Part shown: in pieces, positions 17,329-26,184 of the stretch | How the letters are laid out: the number at the start of each line of letters is the position of its first letter | Numbering within the stretch: position 1 is the first letter of the stretch | Assembly (NCBI GenBank): GCA_020049775.1 | Contig: JAGVLO010000004.1 | Coordinates: 124,001-188,000, forward strand | Source: Alphaproteobacteria bacterium | GTDB lineage: Bacteria; Pseudomonadota; Alphaproteobacteria; Rickettsiales; SXRF01 | DNA length: 64,000 nucleotides | Direction: 5' to 3' | Made by a program: the position numbers and the translations under genes | Notes under the pieces: generated by a model | What the model was told of the DNA's origin: nothing | Seen by the model: only the letters and a program-made list of their open reading frames with translations | Databases searched by the model: none

Positions 17329-18118
17329 AACAAAACTGGTAGGCATATTGAATGTAACGCCGGATTCATTTTCCGACGGTGGCCGGAATTTTGCGCCGGA
17401 TGCAGCGATTACCGCACTACAACGCATGATAGCTGACGGCGCGGACGTGATTGACATCGGCGCCGAATCTACGCGCCCGGGCGCAACGCCGCTAGATGCC
17501 GATGAAGAATGGGAGCGCCTCGCGCCAATCATGGCGCGGTTGCCGGAATTCATCAACCCCTACATCCGTTTCAGCATCGACACGCACCATGCGCAAACAG
17601 CGCAGAAAGCGCTGGAGGCAGGGGTACACATGGTCAATGACGTGTCGGGCTTTTCCAGTGTGGACATGATTAATGTCATGCTTGATTCAAAATGCCAGCT
17701 GGTGGTGATGCATTCACTCAGCGTACCTGCCGACAAAAGCGAAGTGATGGACGAATCGCTGGATGTGGTCACCGAGCTGATGCAGGCGGCAGGCCAGCGC
17801 CTGCAATCGCTGGTGGAGGCGGGTATCAAACCGCAGCGTCTGGTATTCGACCCCGGGCTTGGTTTCGGCAAAACACCCATGCAATCGCTGTCGATAGTAA
17901 AGCGCATCGGCGAGTTTCGCGAACTGGGCGTGCCACTTTATGTAGGGCATTCGCGCAAGTCGTTCCTGAAGCTGCTGGAAGATAATTCATACATGAACCG
18001 CGACGAGGCGACGCTGGCCATCTCCCAGCACCTGATAGATCAAAATGTGGAATATATCCGCGTGCATGACGTGGCCGCACACCGCGAGCTGATGGTGCAA
18101 GCAAGGAAGCGCGCATGA
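17321..18118 (+). CDS. folP: Dihydropteroate synthase
   Basis: Joins p-aminobenzoate to dihydropterin pyrophosphate; the sulfonamide target. The 265-residue TIM-barrel has GILNVTPDSFSDGG, GAESTRPGATP, NDVSG, DPGLGFGKTPMQS and GHSRKSFL in family order. The ATG at 17321 is used (MPKTKLVGIL); a longer frame to 17261 is inside folK. It overlaps folK by 8 bp and folC by 4 bp. Confidence 0.96.
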   Translation: MPKTKLVGILNVTPDSFSDGGRNFAPDAAITALQRMIADGADVIDIGAESTRPGATPLDADEEWERLAPIMARLPEFINPYIRFSIDTHHAQTAQKALEAGVHMVNDVSGFSSVDMINVMLDSKCQLVVMHSLSVPADKSEVMDESLDVVTELMQAAGQRLQSLVEAGIKPQRLVFDPGLGFGKTPMQSLSIVKRIGEFRELGVPLYVGHSRKSFLKLLEDNSYMNRDEATLAISQHLIDQNVEYIRVHDVAAHRELMVQARKRA

Positions 18119-19404
18119 CCACCGACCCGATTGAAATATTCCTGAGTCGCTTGCAACACCCGCTGCTGGCAGGCATCGACATGTCGCTCGACCGCATGCA
18201 CCGCTTGCTCGGCATGCTCGGCTCACCACACAAAAAAATGCCGCCGGTCATTCATGTGGCGGGAACAAACGGCAAAGGTTCACTGCTGGCGTACCTGCAT
18301 TATATTTTCGAGGCGGCGGGTTACCGCGTACATCGTTACACCAGCCCGCATCTTGTCCAGTTCCGCGAGCGCATATTGCTTCAGGGCAAGCCGGTGGAAA
18401 ACGCCTATCTTGAAAATATTGTAAAGCATCTTGCATCGGTGCTGGCCACCCAGCCCGCCACATTTTTTGAAGCGACCACGGTGCTGGCGTTCCTTGCCTT
18501 TGCTGAAAAACCCGCCGATCTGCTGTTGCTGGAAACGGGCATGGGCGGAAGGCTGGACGCCACCAACGTGATTGACAAACCGTTGCTTACCGCCATTACG
18601 CCCGTGTCGTTTGACCACTGCGAATATCTGGGTAATACGCTGAAAAATATTGCCGGAGAAAAAGCGGGTATCATTAAAAAGGCAGTGCCTTGTGTTATCG
18701 GCAGGCAGGACAATGAGGCGCTGATGGTATTGGAAGAAAAAGCACAAAGCCTGAATGCGCCGCTTTTCCGCCTCGGCCACGAGTTCCACGTCGAACGTAA
18801 CGGCGGCACGGTAATGTACCGCTCGATAAAAAGGCATATCGAACTCAGGCCTTCGCTGGCGGGCGGCTTTCAATATGACAACGCGGCAACGGCTGTGGCG
18901 TGCATCGATAATATCAGCGGATTTAATGTCACCGACGAGCATATCATCGCAGGCCTTGCCGCTACCCAGTGGCCCGCGCGCCTGCAAAAGCTGGAAGGTC
19001 ACGCCTATAACACGCTGTTGCCTGCGGATATGCCGCTTTATCTTGACGGTGGACACAACCCGCAAGGCGGTGAAATGCTGGCGGGCTGGTGTGCCGAGCA
19101 GGGCGCGGAAGTCTATCTAGTATGTGGCATGGTCAAGGGCAAGGACGCGAGCGCTTACCTCAAGCCACTGGCGTCACATGTAAAAGCGCTCTATGCCGTT
19201 ACCATTCCCGGTGAATCCATGAGCCGCCCTGTAGCCGAGCTTCAGGCCGCTGCCAAAGGCGTGGGCATGGAGGCGGAGGCCGCGCCATCGGTTGAAATTG
19301 CGTTGCAAACCATTGCCCGCCGTGCCAAAACACCAGCCATTGTATGTATTTGCGGTTCGCTGTACCTTGCGGGCAAAGTGCTTGCCGTGCAGGAAGCTGC
19401 TTAA
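18115..19404 (+). CDS. folC: Folylpolyglutamate / dihydrofolate synthase
   Basis: Mur-ligase-family enzyme that adds glutamate to dihydropteroate and extends the polyglutamate chain. The 429-residue product shows the ATP loop [10 protein letters not shown], the [12 protein letters not shown] segment, a DHCEYLG motif and [13 protein letters not shown] in the C-terminal domain. Starts with an ATGA overlap on folP. It completes a pabC/pabB-folKPC folate cluster. Confidence 0.95.
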   Translation: MTTDPIEIFLSRLQHPLLAGIDMSLDRMHRLLGMLGSPHKKMPPVIHVAGTNGKGSLLAYLHYIFEAAGYRVHRYTSPHLVQFRERILLQGKPVENAYLENIVKHLASVLATQPATFFEATTVLAFLAFAEKPADLLLLETGMGGRLDATNVIDKPLLTAITPVSFDHCEYLGNTLKNIAGEKAGIIKKAVPCVIGRQDNEALMVLEEKAQSLNAPLFRLGHEFHVERNGGTVMYRSIKRHIELRPSLAGGFQYDNAATAVACIDNISGFNVTDEHIIAGLAATQWPARLQKLEGHAYNTLLPADMPLYLDGGHNPQGGEMLAGWCAEQGAEVYLVCGMVKGKDASAYLKPLASHVKALYAVTIPGESMSRPVAELQAAAKGVGMEAEAAPSVEIALQTIARRAKTPAIVCICGSLYLAGKVLAVQEAA

Positions 19405-19421
19405 ACACTTTAGGAGAAACC

Positions 19422-20285
19422 ATGATGCCCTTGCAGAAACCACAAGCCGACAGTTTGCAATCCGTCATTGACCGCGCATGGGAAGACCGCCAGTCGCTTG
19501 GTGTTTCCACCACGGGCGAGGTGCGCGAGGCGGTGGATGATGTTTTGTCTGCGCTTGATAACGGATCGCTGCGCGTAGCAGAAAAAACGGGCAAAGACTG
19601 GCAGGTCAACCAGTGGGTGAAAAAAGCCGTGCTGCTTTCCTTCCGCTTAAATGACATGGATTTGATTGATAGCGGCGCTGTGTTTGGCGCTACCGGCAAC
19701 GCCATGTGGTATGACAAAGTTCCCTCCAAATTCGCGGGCTGGGACATCATGCGCTTCAAGCAGGCGGGCTTCCGTGCCGTACCGGGCGCGATTGTGCGCC
19801 GTTCGGCCTATATCGCCAAAGACGTGGTGCTGATGCCGAGCTTTGTGAATGTCGGCGCTTATGTCGGCGAAGGCACGATGGTGGACACATGGGCAACTGT
19901 TGGCAGCTGCGCGCAGATTGGCAAACATTGCCACATCTCCGGCGGCACGGGCATCGGCGGTGTGCTTGAACCATTGCAGGCTGGCCCTGTTATCATTGAA
20001 GATAATTGCTTCATCGGCGCGCGCAGCGAAATCGCCGAAGGCGTGGTGGTGGAAGAAGGCTCGGTGATTTCCATGGGTGTGTTCATCGGCGCATCGACCA
20101 AAATTGTTGACCGCGAAAGCGGGCAGGTAACCTATGGCCGCGTGCCAGCATACTCCGTGGTAGTGCCGGGAACGCTTCCGGGCAAAACACCGGATGCGCC
20201 ATCGCTTTACTGCGCGGTGATTGTAAAGCGCGTGGACGAAAAAACCCGTTCCAAGACCAGCATCAACGAACTGCTGCGCAGCTAG
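19422..20285 (+). CDS. dapD: Tetrahydrodipicolinate N-succinyltransferase
   Basis: Acyltransferase of the succinylase branch of lysine/diaminopimelate synthesis. The 287-residue protein has an alpha-helical N-terminal domain (about 1-100) and a left-handed beta-helix of hexapeptide repeats (about 110-250: [24 protein letters not shown], then [11 protein letters not shown] and [19 protein letters not shown]). ATG at 19422 follows AGGAG at good spacing; the frame back to 19344 lies within folC. Its stop codon overlaps the convergent truA stop through a shared CTAG. Confidence 0.95.
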   Translation: MMPLQKPQADSLQSVIDRAWEDRQSLGVSTTGEVREAVDDVLSALDNGSLRVAEKTGKDWQVNQWVKKAVLLSFRLNDMDLIDSGAVFGATGNAMWYDKVPSKFAGWDIMRFKQAGFRAVPGAIVRRSAYIAKDVVLMPSFVNVGAYVGEGTMVDTWATVGSCAQIGKHCHISGGTGIGGVLEPLQAGPVIIEDNCFIGARSEIAEGVVVEEGSVISMGVFIGASTKIVDRESGQVTYGRVPAYSVVVPGTLPGKTPDAPSLYCAVIVKRVDEKTRSKTSINELLRS

Positions 20286-21052
20286 TAATCCACACCTACT
20301 AAATACAACCCGTCCGGTGGTGCAGTTGGGCCTGACTTAGTGCGGTCGGCGGCCTTAAGCGCTGTCAGCACATCATCCTTGCTCCATTTGCCTTTGCCTG
20401 CCATGGCGATTGTGCCGACCATGATGCGTACCTGATGGTGCAGGAACGAGCGCGCCGAAGTGGTGATACGCACCTCCTCGCCGATACGCTGCACGTCGAA
20501 CTGCTCAAGCGTTTTCATCGGTGATTTTGCTTGGCAAGCAGTGTCGCGGAAGCTGGTGAAGTCATGATGCCCGAGCAATTGCTGCCCCGCTTCATGCATT
20601 ATCTTTTCGTCCAGCGGCTCAACCACGTGCCATGCGCGTCCTGCTTCCAATCCCAGCCGTGCGCGGCGGTTGAGGATGCGGTAAATATAGCGGCGTTTGC
20701 TTGCGGAAAAGCGGGCGTGGAATTCATCGCTTACTTTTTCAGCATTGAGTACGGCAATACGGTTGCCGCAATCGCCCTCGGTTTCGTTGCCATCGGGATT
20801 GAATAGGTAGAAATTGATGCCTTGCATCACGCGGAAGGGATCAAAATCCTTGGGTATATCGATATGCGCAATTTGCGCTGTGGCGTGTACGCCTGCATCG
20901 GTTCGGCCAGCACCGACCACTTCAGCTTCGCTGCCGCAGAATTTGAAAACGGCTTCTGCCAGCGAGGACTGCACGCTGATGCGGTCAGTCTGCTTTTGCC
21001 AGCCGGCATACGGCGTGCCGTCATATTCAATGGTGAGTTTATAACGTGGCAT
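20282..21052 (-). CDS. truA: tRNA pseudouridine(38-40) synthase
   Basis: Isomerises uridines 38-40 in the anticodon stem-loop of tRNA. The 256-residue product has the catalytic-Asp motif [12 protein letters not shown] at about 46-57, the opening [17 protein letters not shown], and [12 protein letters not shown] in the C-terminal half. It lies 2 bp downstream of fmt, the last gene of a def-fmt-truA set on the minus strand. Confidence 0.96.
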   Translation of the reverse strand: MPRYKLTIEYDGTPYAGWQKQTDRISVQSSLAEAVFKFCGSEAEVVGAGRTDAGVHATAQIAHIDIPKDFDPFRVMQGINFYLFNPDGNETEGDCGNRIAVLNAEKVSDEFHARFSASKRRYIYRILNRRARLGLEAGRAWHVVEPLDEKIMHEAGQQLLGHHDFTSFRDTACQAKSPMKTLEQFDVQRIGEEVRITTSARSFLHHQVRIMVGTIAMAGKGKWSKDDVLTALKAADRTKSGPTAPPDGLYLVGVDY

Positions 21053-21054
21053 GA

Positions 21055-21975
21055 CTATTCCAGCACGGCGCCCATAGGGATGGCAAAGCCGTGCAGCAAT
21101 TCTTCGGCGCTCATACGCTTTTTGCCCGGCCGCTGCAAAGTGTTCAGCCGTAATATGCCAGAGCCGCAGGCAACGCCGAGGCGGTTATCCACCACTGTGC
21201 CGGGTGAGGCGCTGATATCGGCTTTTTCCGGTGTTGCATGATATAGCTTTATAGCTTCACCATGATAGTAAAACACGGCGCCTGGCACAGGGCTTACGGC
21301 AAGTATATGCTGGTAGAGTTGCTGCGCGGTCATGGCCCAGTTGAGACGCAAATTTTCCTTGGCGATTTTTTTTGCGTAGGTCACGCCATCGGCAGGCTGT
21401 TTAACAGGCTTGATACTTTTATTCTCAAGGCCGGACAGGGTAGAAACTACCATTGGGCCTGCTTCTTTAGCCAGCATATCGTGCAGTGTGCCGACATTGG
21501 TGTTCTCGTTTACGGGGTAGCGCTTCACCATCAGCATGTCGCCGGTGTCCATACCCTCGTCCATCTGCATGATAACGATGCCTGTCTCGCGGTCACCAGC
21601 CATGATGGTGCGCTGTAACGGAGCAGCACCGCGCCAACGCGGAAGCAGTGAGGGATGCACGTTGATGCAGCCCAGTGGATATGCACCCAGAATTGTTTTT
21701 GGCAGCAACAGTCCATATGCCACCACTACGGCAACATCGGCGTTATGTGATGCGAACTGTGACTGCACATCAGGCATTTTCAAGCTGGTGGGGGTATGCA
21801 CGGGCCATTTATGCTGTATGGCAAATATATGTACAGGCGATGCAATTTCCTTCTGCCCGCGGCCCGCCGGACGCGGCGGTTGAGAATATACCGCAACGAT
21901 TTCGTGGCCAGCTTCATGCAGCGCCGCGAGTGTCGGCACGGCAAAGGCCGGTGTTCCCATGAAAACAATGCGCAT
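21055..21975 (-). CDS. fmt: Methionyl-tRNA formyltransferase
   Basis: Formylates initiator Met-tRNA using 10-formyl-tetrahydrofolate. The 306-residue protein has an N-terminal Rossmann domain opening RIVFMGTPAFAVPTL, the catalytic Asn/His and flexible loop in INVHPSLLPRWRGAAP (about 108-123), the catalytic Asp in QMDEGMDTGDM, and a C-terminal OB-like tRNA-binding domain from about 205. The 2-bp gaps to def and truA suggest an operon; Def removes the group Fmt adds. Confidence 0.96.
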   Translation of the reverse strand: MRIVFMGTPAFAVPTLAALHEAGHEIVAVYSQPPRPAGRGQKEIASPVHIFAIQHKWPVHTPTSLKMPDVQSQFASHNADVAVVVAYGLLLPKTILGAYPLGCINVHPSLLPRWRGAAPLQRTIMAGDRETGIVIMQMDEGMDTGDMLMVKRYPVNENTNVGTLHDMLAKEAGPMVVSTLSGLENKSIKPVKQPADGVTYAKKIAKENLRLNWAMTAQQLYQHILAVSPVPGAVFYYHGEAIKLYHATPEKADISASPGTVVDNRLGVACGSGILRLNTLQRPGKKRMSAEELLHGFAIPMGAVLE

Positions 21976-21977
21976 GG

Positions 21978-22592
21978 TTATAAATTATGATCGTGGTTGC
22001 AGTTTTCGTCATGTACATGTCCATGATCGTGGTCGTGATCATGGTTGCAGTCAGGACCGTGTACATGCGGTTCGAAATAGCCTGCTTTTTTGAGCTTTTT
22101 GAGCTTGCGTAAAATCATGTCACGCTTGAGCGACGAAATATGGTCAACGAATACCACGCCATTCAGGTGGTCGATTTCGTGTTGCACGCAGGTAGCGATC
22201 AGTCCGGTGAAGGTTTCCTCCTGTTGCCTGCCCTCTAAATCAAGGTAGCGCACGCGCACGGTTTCCGGACGCACAACATCGGCGAACTGGTCAGGGAAGG
22301 AAAGGCAGCCTTCCTTGTAGCTGTTGAGTTTTTCGTTCCCCTGTACGATTTCGGGGTTGATGATAACATATTGCTTTCCGGGGCCGCCGTCGTCGCGCCA
22401 TGTTACGTCAGCTATCAGAAGGCGCTTGAGTACGCCTACCTGTACCGCCGCAAGGCCGATACCTTTTTCATGGTACATGGTGTCAAACATATCGGCAGCC
22501 AGCGTGCGGATGGCATCATCCACCTGCGCAACCGGTTCTGATTTGGTTTTGAGTCTGGGATCGGGAGCGATCACCAAGGGTAATATTGCCAT
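21978..22592 (-). CDS. def: Peptide deformylase with histidine-rich C-terminal tail
   Basis: Removes the N-formyl group from new proteins. The metalloenzyme motifs are complete: GIGLAAVQVG (46-ish), EGCLSFP with the metal-ligand Cys (94-100) and QHEIDHLNG with the two ligand histidines (138-145). The catalytic domain ends near 172; residues 175-204 form an extra tail with ten His, two Cys and many Asp residues (HVHGPDCNHDHDHDHGHVH region). Family members are usually about 165-190 residues without such a tail; this one is 204. The tail could store or deliver the active-site metal, by analogy to His-rich metallochaperone tails, but this is inference. Confidence 0.95.
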   Translation of the reverse strand: MAILPLVIAPDPRLKTKSEPVAQVDDAIRTLAADMFDTMYHEKGIGLAAVQVGVLKRLLIADVTWRDDGGPGKQYVIINPEIVQGNEKLNSYKEGCLSFPDQFADVVRPETVRVRYLDLEGRQQEETFTGLIATCVQHEIDHLNGVVFVDHISSLKRDMILRKLKKLKKAGYFEPHVHGPDCNHDHDHDHGHVHDENCNHDHNL

Positions 22593-22632
22593 AGCATAAA
22601 AACCTTAAATTACTGATTACTATACCAAAACT

Positions 22633-24012
22633 TTAGCATACGTCTTTCAGGCGGCCAAGTGTTTCCTCTTTTCCAAGGATTTCCATGACTTCGAACACGC
22701 CAGGCGATACGGTTTTACCAGAAAGTGCGGCCCTTAGCGGCTGGGCGATGCCTCCAAGTTTCTGTCCTGTTGACTCAGCCACTTCGCGGCAGATCTGCTC
22801 TATAGCGGCGTGGTTGAAGTCTGCTTGCGTTTCCAGCTTGGGCAGCAGAGTACGTATAATTTCGCGGCCGCCCTTTTCCAGCAGGTCTTTTGCTTTGGGG
22901 TCGAATACCAGCGGGCGCTTGGCAACGTAGAAGGCAGCACTTTCCGTAAGCTCCACCAGCGTTTTGGCGCGGGCCTTCAGCCCGTCCATGCCCTTGAGCA
23001 GACGCGCCTTGCCAGCGTCATCTACATGGCCGAGTTGCGGCAGAATCAGTTCCACGAGGCGTTTGTTATCCGCTTCGCGCATGTAATGGCCGTTCAGGTT
23101 TTCCAGCTTGGTGAAGTCAAAGCGCGAAGGTGATTTACCTACGGCATCAAGCCCGAACCATTCAATGGCCTGCTGGGTGGAGATGGTTTCATCGTCGCCG
23201 TGCGACCAGCCGAGGCGCAGCAGGTAGTTGCGCAGCGCTTCCGGCAAGTAGCCCATTTTTTCATATTCCTGCACACCGAGCGCACCGTGGCGCTTGGAAA
23301 GTTTGGCGCCGTCCGGCCCGTTTATCATTGGCACATGCGCAAATTTCGGCGCTCTCCAGCCCATCGCATTATAAATCGTCAGCTGGCGGAACGTGTTGGT
23401 GAAATGGTCGTCGCCGCGAATAACATCGGTAACTCCCATGTCATGATCGTCCACCACCACGGCAAGCATGTAGGTGGGCGTGCCGTCGGCGCGTAGCAGC
23501 ACCATGTCGTCCAGCTCGCTGGCACTGACGGTGGCCTCGTCCTTGACCATGTCATGGACTGTAATAGAGCCTTCCAGCGGGGCTTTGATGCGGATAACCG
23601 GTTTGCCGTCTGCGGGCGGTGTGCCGCCGTCGCGCCCATCTTTATCTCTCCAGGGGCTGCGGAATTTGGCGTTCGGGTTTTTGGTGCGGAATTCATCCAG
23701 CTCGGCCTGCGTGGTATAGCATTTATAGGCCTTGCCCTGCGTGACCAGTTCATGCGCTACTTCGGCATGGCGCGCGGCGCGGGCGAACTGGTAAATCGGC
23801 TCGCCTTCCCAGTCCAGCCCCAGCCAGCCCATACCCTGAATGATGGCATCAATGGCGGCCTGCGTGGAACGCTGGCGGTCGGTATCTTCAATACGCAGCA
23901 GGAACTTGCCGTTATGGTGTTTGGCATACAGCCAGTTGAACAGGGCCGTGCGCGCGCCGCCGATATGGAGGAAGCCAGTGGGGGATGGGGCGAATCTGGT
24001 TATGACAGTCAT
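22633..24012 (-). CDS. gltX: Glutamyl-tRNA synthetase
   Basis: Class I synthetase of 459 residues. The HIGH-type motif is [22 protein letters not shown] at the N-terminus, and the KMSKS-type motif is KLSKRHG near residue 240. The start ATG is the first in the homologous frame, in a short divergent region shared with comEC. Alphaproteobacteria often carry two gltX paralogues; whether this copy is the discriminating or Glu/Gln-charging one cannot be told from the motifs. Confidence 0.95.
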   Translation of the reverse strand: MTVITRFAPSPTGFLHIGGARTALFNWLYAKHHNGKFLLRIEDTDRQRSTQAAIDAIIQGMGWLGLDWEGEPIYQFARAARHAEVAHELVTQGKAYKCYTTQAELDEFRTKNPNAKFRSPWRDKDGRDGGTPPADGKPVIRIKAPLEGSITVHDMVKDEATVSASELDDMVLLRADGTPTYMLAVVVDDHDMGVTDVIRGDDHFTNTFRQLTIYNAMGWRAPKFAHVPMINGPDGAKLSKRHGALGVQEYEKMGYLPEALRNYLLRLGWSHGDDETISTQQAIEWFGLDAVGKSPSRFDFTKLENLNGHYMREADNKRLVELILPQLGHVDDAGKARLLKGMDGLKARAKTLVELTESAAFYVAKRPLVFDPKAKDLLEKGGREIIRTLLPKLETQADFNHAAIEQICREVAESTGQKLGGIAQPLRAALSGKTVSPGVFEVMEILGKEETLGRLKDVC

Positions 24013-24063
24013 AATTTTTGTGCTAAGCCTTAATGGTTTTCACGTTTTATATAGGTTTTAACG

Positions 24064-26184
24064 TTGGAATTGCAAAAGAAATCGGCAGAAATCCTGAACA
24101 ACGTGCTGTCCGCAGAGCGCGACCGGCTGGTGCTGTGGACGCCTGTGCTGTTGGCTTGCGGCATAGGGCTTTATTTTATCTTGTTATTTGAGCCTCCATG
24201 GTGGGCAGCGGTGGCTGCTTTTGTTGCAACTGCTGGGCTGGCATGGGCAGGGCGAGGGCGCTACGGCCTGAAAATCGCCCTGATAGCGCTGGCGCTGGTG
24301 GCGGCGGGGTTTATGACTGCCAGTTTACGCACTCAGATGGTGGCTGCACCCGCCCTTTACAGCACACTTTATTACCGCACCGTGCAAGGCACGATTGACG
24401 ATATTCAGGCCAAGGAAGAGGGCGGGAAACTTATCCTCAGCGACATATTAATCGAGCGCATCTCGTCGCGATCTATGCCGCTGCGCGCCAGCATTTCGCT
24501 GAAAGAATACCCCAAAGACCTGAAGGTTGGTGACCGTGTGGAGGTAAAGGCCATACTTTTCCCTCCGCCGACACCTTCTATGCCGGATGCGTATGACTTT
24601 GCCCGCCAGTATTATTTCGACCAGATAGGCGCCGTCGGTTTTGCGCCCAAGCAGCCCATGTTGCTGGAGCAGGGCGCACCAAAACATTTTGACATGCTGC
24701 TGACAGCGCTGCGGCTTTCGCTCAATGGGCGCATAGTATCGGCCATGTCGCCCGAGGGCGGCCCTGTGGCAGCGGCGCTGATGGTGGGGGAAATGTCGGC
24801 GGTGTCCACCGAAGTGCGCGACGCCATGCGCGATTCCGGCATCTATCATGTGCTGTCCATCTCCGGCCTGCATATGTCGCTGGCGGCTGGCCTATTGTTT
24901 TTCTCTGTGCGTTTGCTGCTCAGTCTTTATCCGGCGTGGGCGCTGCGCCTGCCGGTGAAAAAAATAGCGGCGGTGCTGGGTTTGCTTGGTTCTTTCATTT
25001 ACCTGCTGCTGGCGGGGTATCCTGTGCCTGCCGTGCGCTCGTTTGTGATGGTGGCGTGCGTGATGCTGGCTATCTGCTTTGACAGGCGCGGCATCAGCCT
25101 TTATTCGCTCGCATGGGCGGCCATACTCATCTTGTTTTTCCAACCCGAGGCGTTGCTGGGCGCAAGCTTCCAGCTATCCTTCGCGGCGACATTGGCCATG
25201 CTTGCTTTATATGAGCGCTATTCACACCACCTGCACCCGCAGGGGCGCGGGCTGACGCATCTGGTATGGATTTACATGCTTGGGCTGATGGCAACATCGC
25301 TGGTGGCATCTATTGCTACTGCGCCGCTGGTGATTTACCATTTCAACCGCTTCACCATCTGGGGCATCGCCGCCAACATGCTGCTGATGCCGCTGGTGTC
25401 GTTCTGGATTATGCCGCTGGCCATACTTGCCTTCCTGCTTATGCCGTTTGGTGCGGAAGCTTTTGCGCTTGAGTGGCTGGATATGGGCATCGGCTGGATG
25501 CTTTCCGGCGCGCGCTGGTTTGCCAGCTTGCCCTATGCGGCTATCCCTGTGCCGCCGCTTACATTCGGAGGCTTGCTGCTGGCGGTGGCGGGCGGGGTAT
25601 GGCTATGCCTGATGTCTGGCCGCTGGCGGCTGGCGGGTATAGCGGGCGTGGCTCTGGGCATGGGTAGCATCGTGCTGCACCAGCCCTATGACCTGCTGGT
25701 CAGTGACGACGGCAAACAGGTGGCGCTGCGCACGGAAGATGGCAGCTTTCTGTTCCTCAAAGGCAAGCCGGACAATTATGACGGACAGGTCTGGCTGCGC
25801 TATCACGGTCAGCAGGATGCCATAAAACTGGCTGATTTATCACCCGCCGCCGGGCATGAATGTGAACAGGGTTGGTGCTATTTCAACAGTCACGGGCGCA
25901 CCATTGCGCTGGCCATGGAAAAAGAGGCTTCCGACCATTTTTGCTACATAAAAGCAGATATTGTTATTTCCGATGATTACCTTGATAAGCAACCATGCGT
26001 GCCTTTTGCGCCGCTGGTGGCAGACCGTAAGTTTTTGCTGCGTAACGGAGCAATGGGCATACGGTTTGATGCGCAGGGCGTGGACGTGACTACATCGGGC
26101 GCGCGCAGTGAAAAGCGCCCGTGGAGCGCGCAGGCGCATTACGAGCTTTACCATTACCGTAGTCCGGCTATAAGTGAAGAATGA
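24064..26184 (+). CDS. comEC: ComEC/Rec2-family DNA uptake channel
   Basis: Polytopic inner-membrane protein of natural transformation that passes single-stranded DNA into the cytoplasm. In 706 residues: N-terminal DUF4131-type region with two or three spans and an OB-like periplasmic segment, then the Competence domain (about 220-490) with the signature YHVLSISGLHMSLAAGLLFF, and a C-terminal soluble part (about 540-700). The C-terminal part lacks a metallo-beta-lactamase HxHxDH motif, so any nuclease-like domain is degenerate, as in many alphaproteobacterial members. The start is a TTG at 24064. It overlaps the helicase gene by 4 bp. Confidence 0.9.
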   Translation: MELQKKSAEILNNVLSAERDRLVLWTPVLLACGIGLYFILLFEPPWWAAVAAFVATAGLAWAGRGRYGLKIALIALALVAAGFMTASLRTQMVAAPALYSTLYYRTVQGTIDDIQAKEEGGKLILSDILIERISSRSMPLRASISLKEYPKDLKVGDRVEVKAILFPPPTPSMPDAYDFARQYYFDQIGAVGFAPKQPMLLEQGAPKHFDMLLTALRLSLNGRIVSAMSPEGGPVAAALMVGEMSAVSTEVRDAMRDSGIYHVLSISGLHMSLAAGLLFFSVRLLLSLYPAWALRLPVKKIAAVLGLLGSFIYLLLAGYPVPAVRSFVMVACVMLAICFDRRGISLYSLAWAAILILFFQPEALLGASFQLSFAATLAMLALYERYSHHLHPQGRGLTHLVWIYMLGLMATSLVASIATAPLVIYHFNRFTIWGIAANMLLMPLVSFWIMPLAILAFLLMPFGAEAFALEWLDMGIGWMLSGARWFASLPYAAIPVPPLTFGGLLLAVAGGVWLCLMSGRWRLAGIAGVALGMGSIVLHQPYDLLVSDDGKQVALRTEDGSFLFLKGKPDNYDGQVWLRYHGQQDAIKLADLSPAAGHECEQGWCYFNSHGRTIALAMEKEASDHFCYIKADIVISDDYLDKQPCVPFAPLVADRKFLLRNGAMGIRFDAQGVDVTTSGARSEKRPWSAQAHYELYHYRSPAISEE

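Noticed and set aside
24064..26184. ComEC as a broken gene because it lacks a metallo-beta-lactamase active site
   Set aside because: Many family members in this class have a degenerate C-terminal domain, the frame is intact and the competence domain is complete.
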